Program-made: the position numbers and the translations under genes
The notes under the pieces: generated by a model
Told to the model about the DNA's origin: nothing
The model's input: only the letters and a program-made list of their open reading frames with translations
Databases searched by the model: none
DNA from: Youhaiella tibetensis
GTDB lineage: Bacteria; Pseudomonadota; Alphaproteobacteria; Rhizobiales; Devosiaceae
Reading direction: 5' to 3'
Length of the DNA stretch: 64,000 nt
Assembly: GCF_008000755.1 (NCBI RefSeq)
Contig: NZ_CP041690.1
Coordinates: 2,915,260-2,979,259 of the forward strand
Shown: positions 63,344 to 64,000 of the stretch, piece by piece
How positions within the stretch are numbered: the first letter of the stretch is position 1
How the letters are laid out: every line of letters begins with the position of its first letter

Positions 63344-63943
63344 ATGTCCAAACCCAAGATTGCCGTCATCATCGGCTCCACCCGCGACACCCGTTTCGGC
63401 GCCAAGCCCGCTCAGTGGATCTTCGATCTCGCCAAGCAGCGCGACGACCTCGATGTCGAACTGGTGGACCTGAAGGACTTCGACCTGCCCCTGTTCAACG
63501 AAGCCGCCTCGAACGCCTGGATGCCCTCCCAGGACCCGAAGGCCGTTGCCTGGCAGCAGAAGGTCTCGAGCTTTGATGGCTACATCATCGTGACCCCGGA
63601 ATATAACCGCTCGATTCCCGGCGCCCTCAAGAACGCCTTCGACCAGGCCTATGTGGACTGGAATAAGAAGCCGGTCGGCTTCGTGGCCTACGGCACCGTC
63701 GGTGGCGCCCGTGCCGTCGAGCACGCCCGCACCATCGCCGTTGAGCTGCAGATGGTCCCGGTTCGCTCGGGCGTCCATATCGGCGGCGGCGAGTTCGTAG
63801 CCACCGCCTTCCAGGGCAAGGAGATTTCCGAGATCGAAGCCGCGATCCTGCCCAGCGCCAAGGACATGCTCGACCAGCTGACCTGGTGGGCCTACGCGAC
63901 CAAAACTGCCCGGGAAGAATCGGTCGCCGAAGCGGCCGAATAA
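63344..63943 (+). CDS. NAD(P)H-dependent FMN reductase, second copy
   Basis: A 199-residue flavodoxin-fold reductase. IAVIIGSTRDTRFGAKPAQW is the FMN phosphate loop, TPEYNRSIPGALKNAFD the family motif, and YGTVGGARAVEHART the second cofactor loop. It is a distant paralog of the gene at 3221-3796. AAGGAGACCACAA precedes the ATG. It stands alone between two terminators; the 260-nt gap before it holds its promoter, which I cannot define. Confidence 0.9.
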   Translation: MSKPKIAVIIGSTRDTRFGAKPAQWIFDLAKQRDDLDVELVDLKDFDLPLFNEAASNAWMPSQDPKAVAWQQKVSSFDGYIIVTPEYNRSIPGALKNAFDQAYVDWNKKPVGFVAYGTVGGARAVEHARTIAVELQMVPVRSGVHIGGGEFVATAFQGKEISEIEAAILPSAKDMLDQLTWWAYATKTAREESVAEAAE

Positions 63944-63970
63944 GTCTCCTTCACGTACGCTTCCCGAGCT

Positions 63971-63998
63971 GGGCGGCACCTTCGGGTGCCGCCCTTTT
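63971..63998 (+). terminator. Rho-independent terminator of the FMN reductase gene
   Basis: GGGCGGCACC (63971-63980) pairs perfectly with GGTGCCGCCC (63985-63994) around a TTCG tetraloop, followed by TTTT. Confidence 0.9.
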
Positions 63999-64000
63999 CG

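Overview
The window looks like a chromosomal segment of a GC-rich alphaproteobacterium of the order Hyphomicrobiales (Rhizobiales), with a gene set that fits Devosiaceae. The main clues are a GPR-like giant polar coiled-coil gene next to an HIT/phosphotransferase pair, the DUF2849-cysI arrangement, YejABEF, FdVI-type ferredoxins and many GTGA/ATGA stop-start overlaps. The taxon is inferred from gene content only. I see no phage, insertion sequence, CRISPR array or rRNA operon. There is one tRNA, for Lys(CTT).

Layout. 1-3.9 kb: the 3' end of ycjX with a ycjF-type membrane gene, a small secreted protein followed by a run of hairpins that may be an RNA, then an HxlR regulator divergent from an NAD(P)H:FMN oxidoreductase. 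3.9-9.9 kb: a sulfur assimilation operon read leftward, cysG - DUF2849 - sulfite reductase - APS reductase fused to DUF934 - ferredoxin-NADP reductase - [2Fe-2S] ferredoxin. It supplies siroheme, reduces APS and then sulfite, and appears to carry its own electron-supply pair. 10.2-13.2 kb: an orphan sugar-type ABC permease, a second ferredoxin, a membrane diguanylate cyclase and an Hpt protein. 13.6-18.8 kb: a 1751-residue membrane-anchored protein with 64 hendecad repeats, probably the GPR-type pole organiser. 19-30 kb: HIT, phosphotransferase, two tandem paralogous MFS carriers with matching leader hairpins, VOC protein, alpha/beta hydrolase, GT4 glycosyltransferase overlapping an LpxH-like phosphatase, LysE exporter, GH3 hexosaminidase and a LuxR-type regulator. 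30-38 kb: DoxX, acetyl-CoA synthetase, GNAT, a flippase/FemAB pair, TerC, and D-erythronate dehydrogenase.

38-44 kb: a complete peptide importer in the order yejB-yejE-yejF-yejA. 44-53 kb: tRNA-Lys, MscS channel, exported MsrA, a HisC-like aminotransferase, leuA behind a leucine-rich leader peptide, a GFA/UPF0303/PhzF group, and ilvC behind a TetR gene. 53.8-64 kb: rpsU, cold-shock protein, small conserved proteins, an ArsR-SRPBCC-membrane-VOC operon with a palindromic operator, DUF2277, a PQQ-type sugar dehydrogenase, pdxJ, a TetR regulator divergent from a Bcr/CflA efflux pump, and a second FMN reductase.

Most of this is housekeeping or common accessory content. The least explained items are the hendecad giant, the hairpin cascade at 2.5-2.66 kb, the duplicated hairpins before the MFS paralogs, the APS reductase-DUF934 fusion with its ferredoxin module, and several palindromic operators lying at gene starts.
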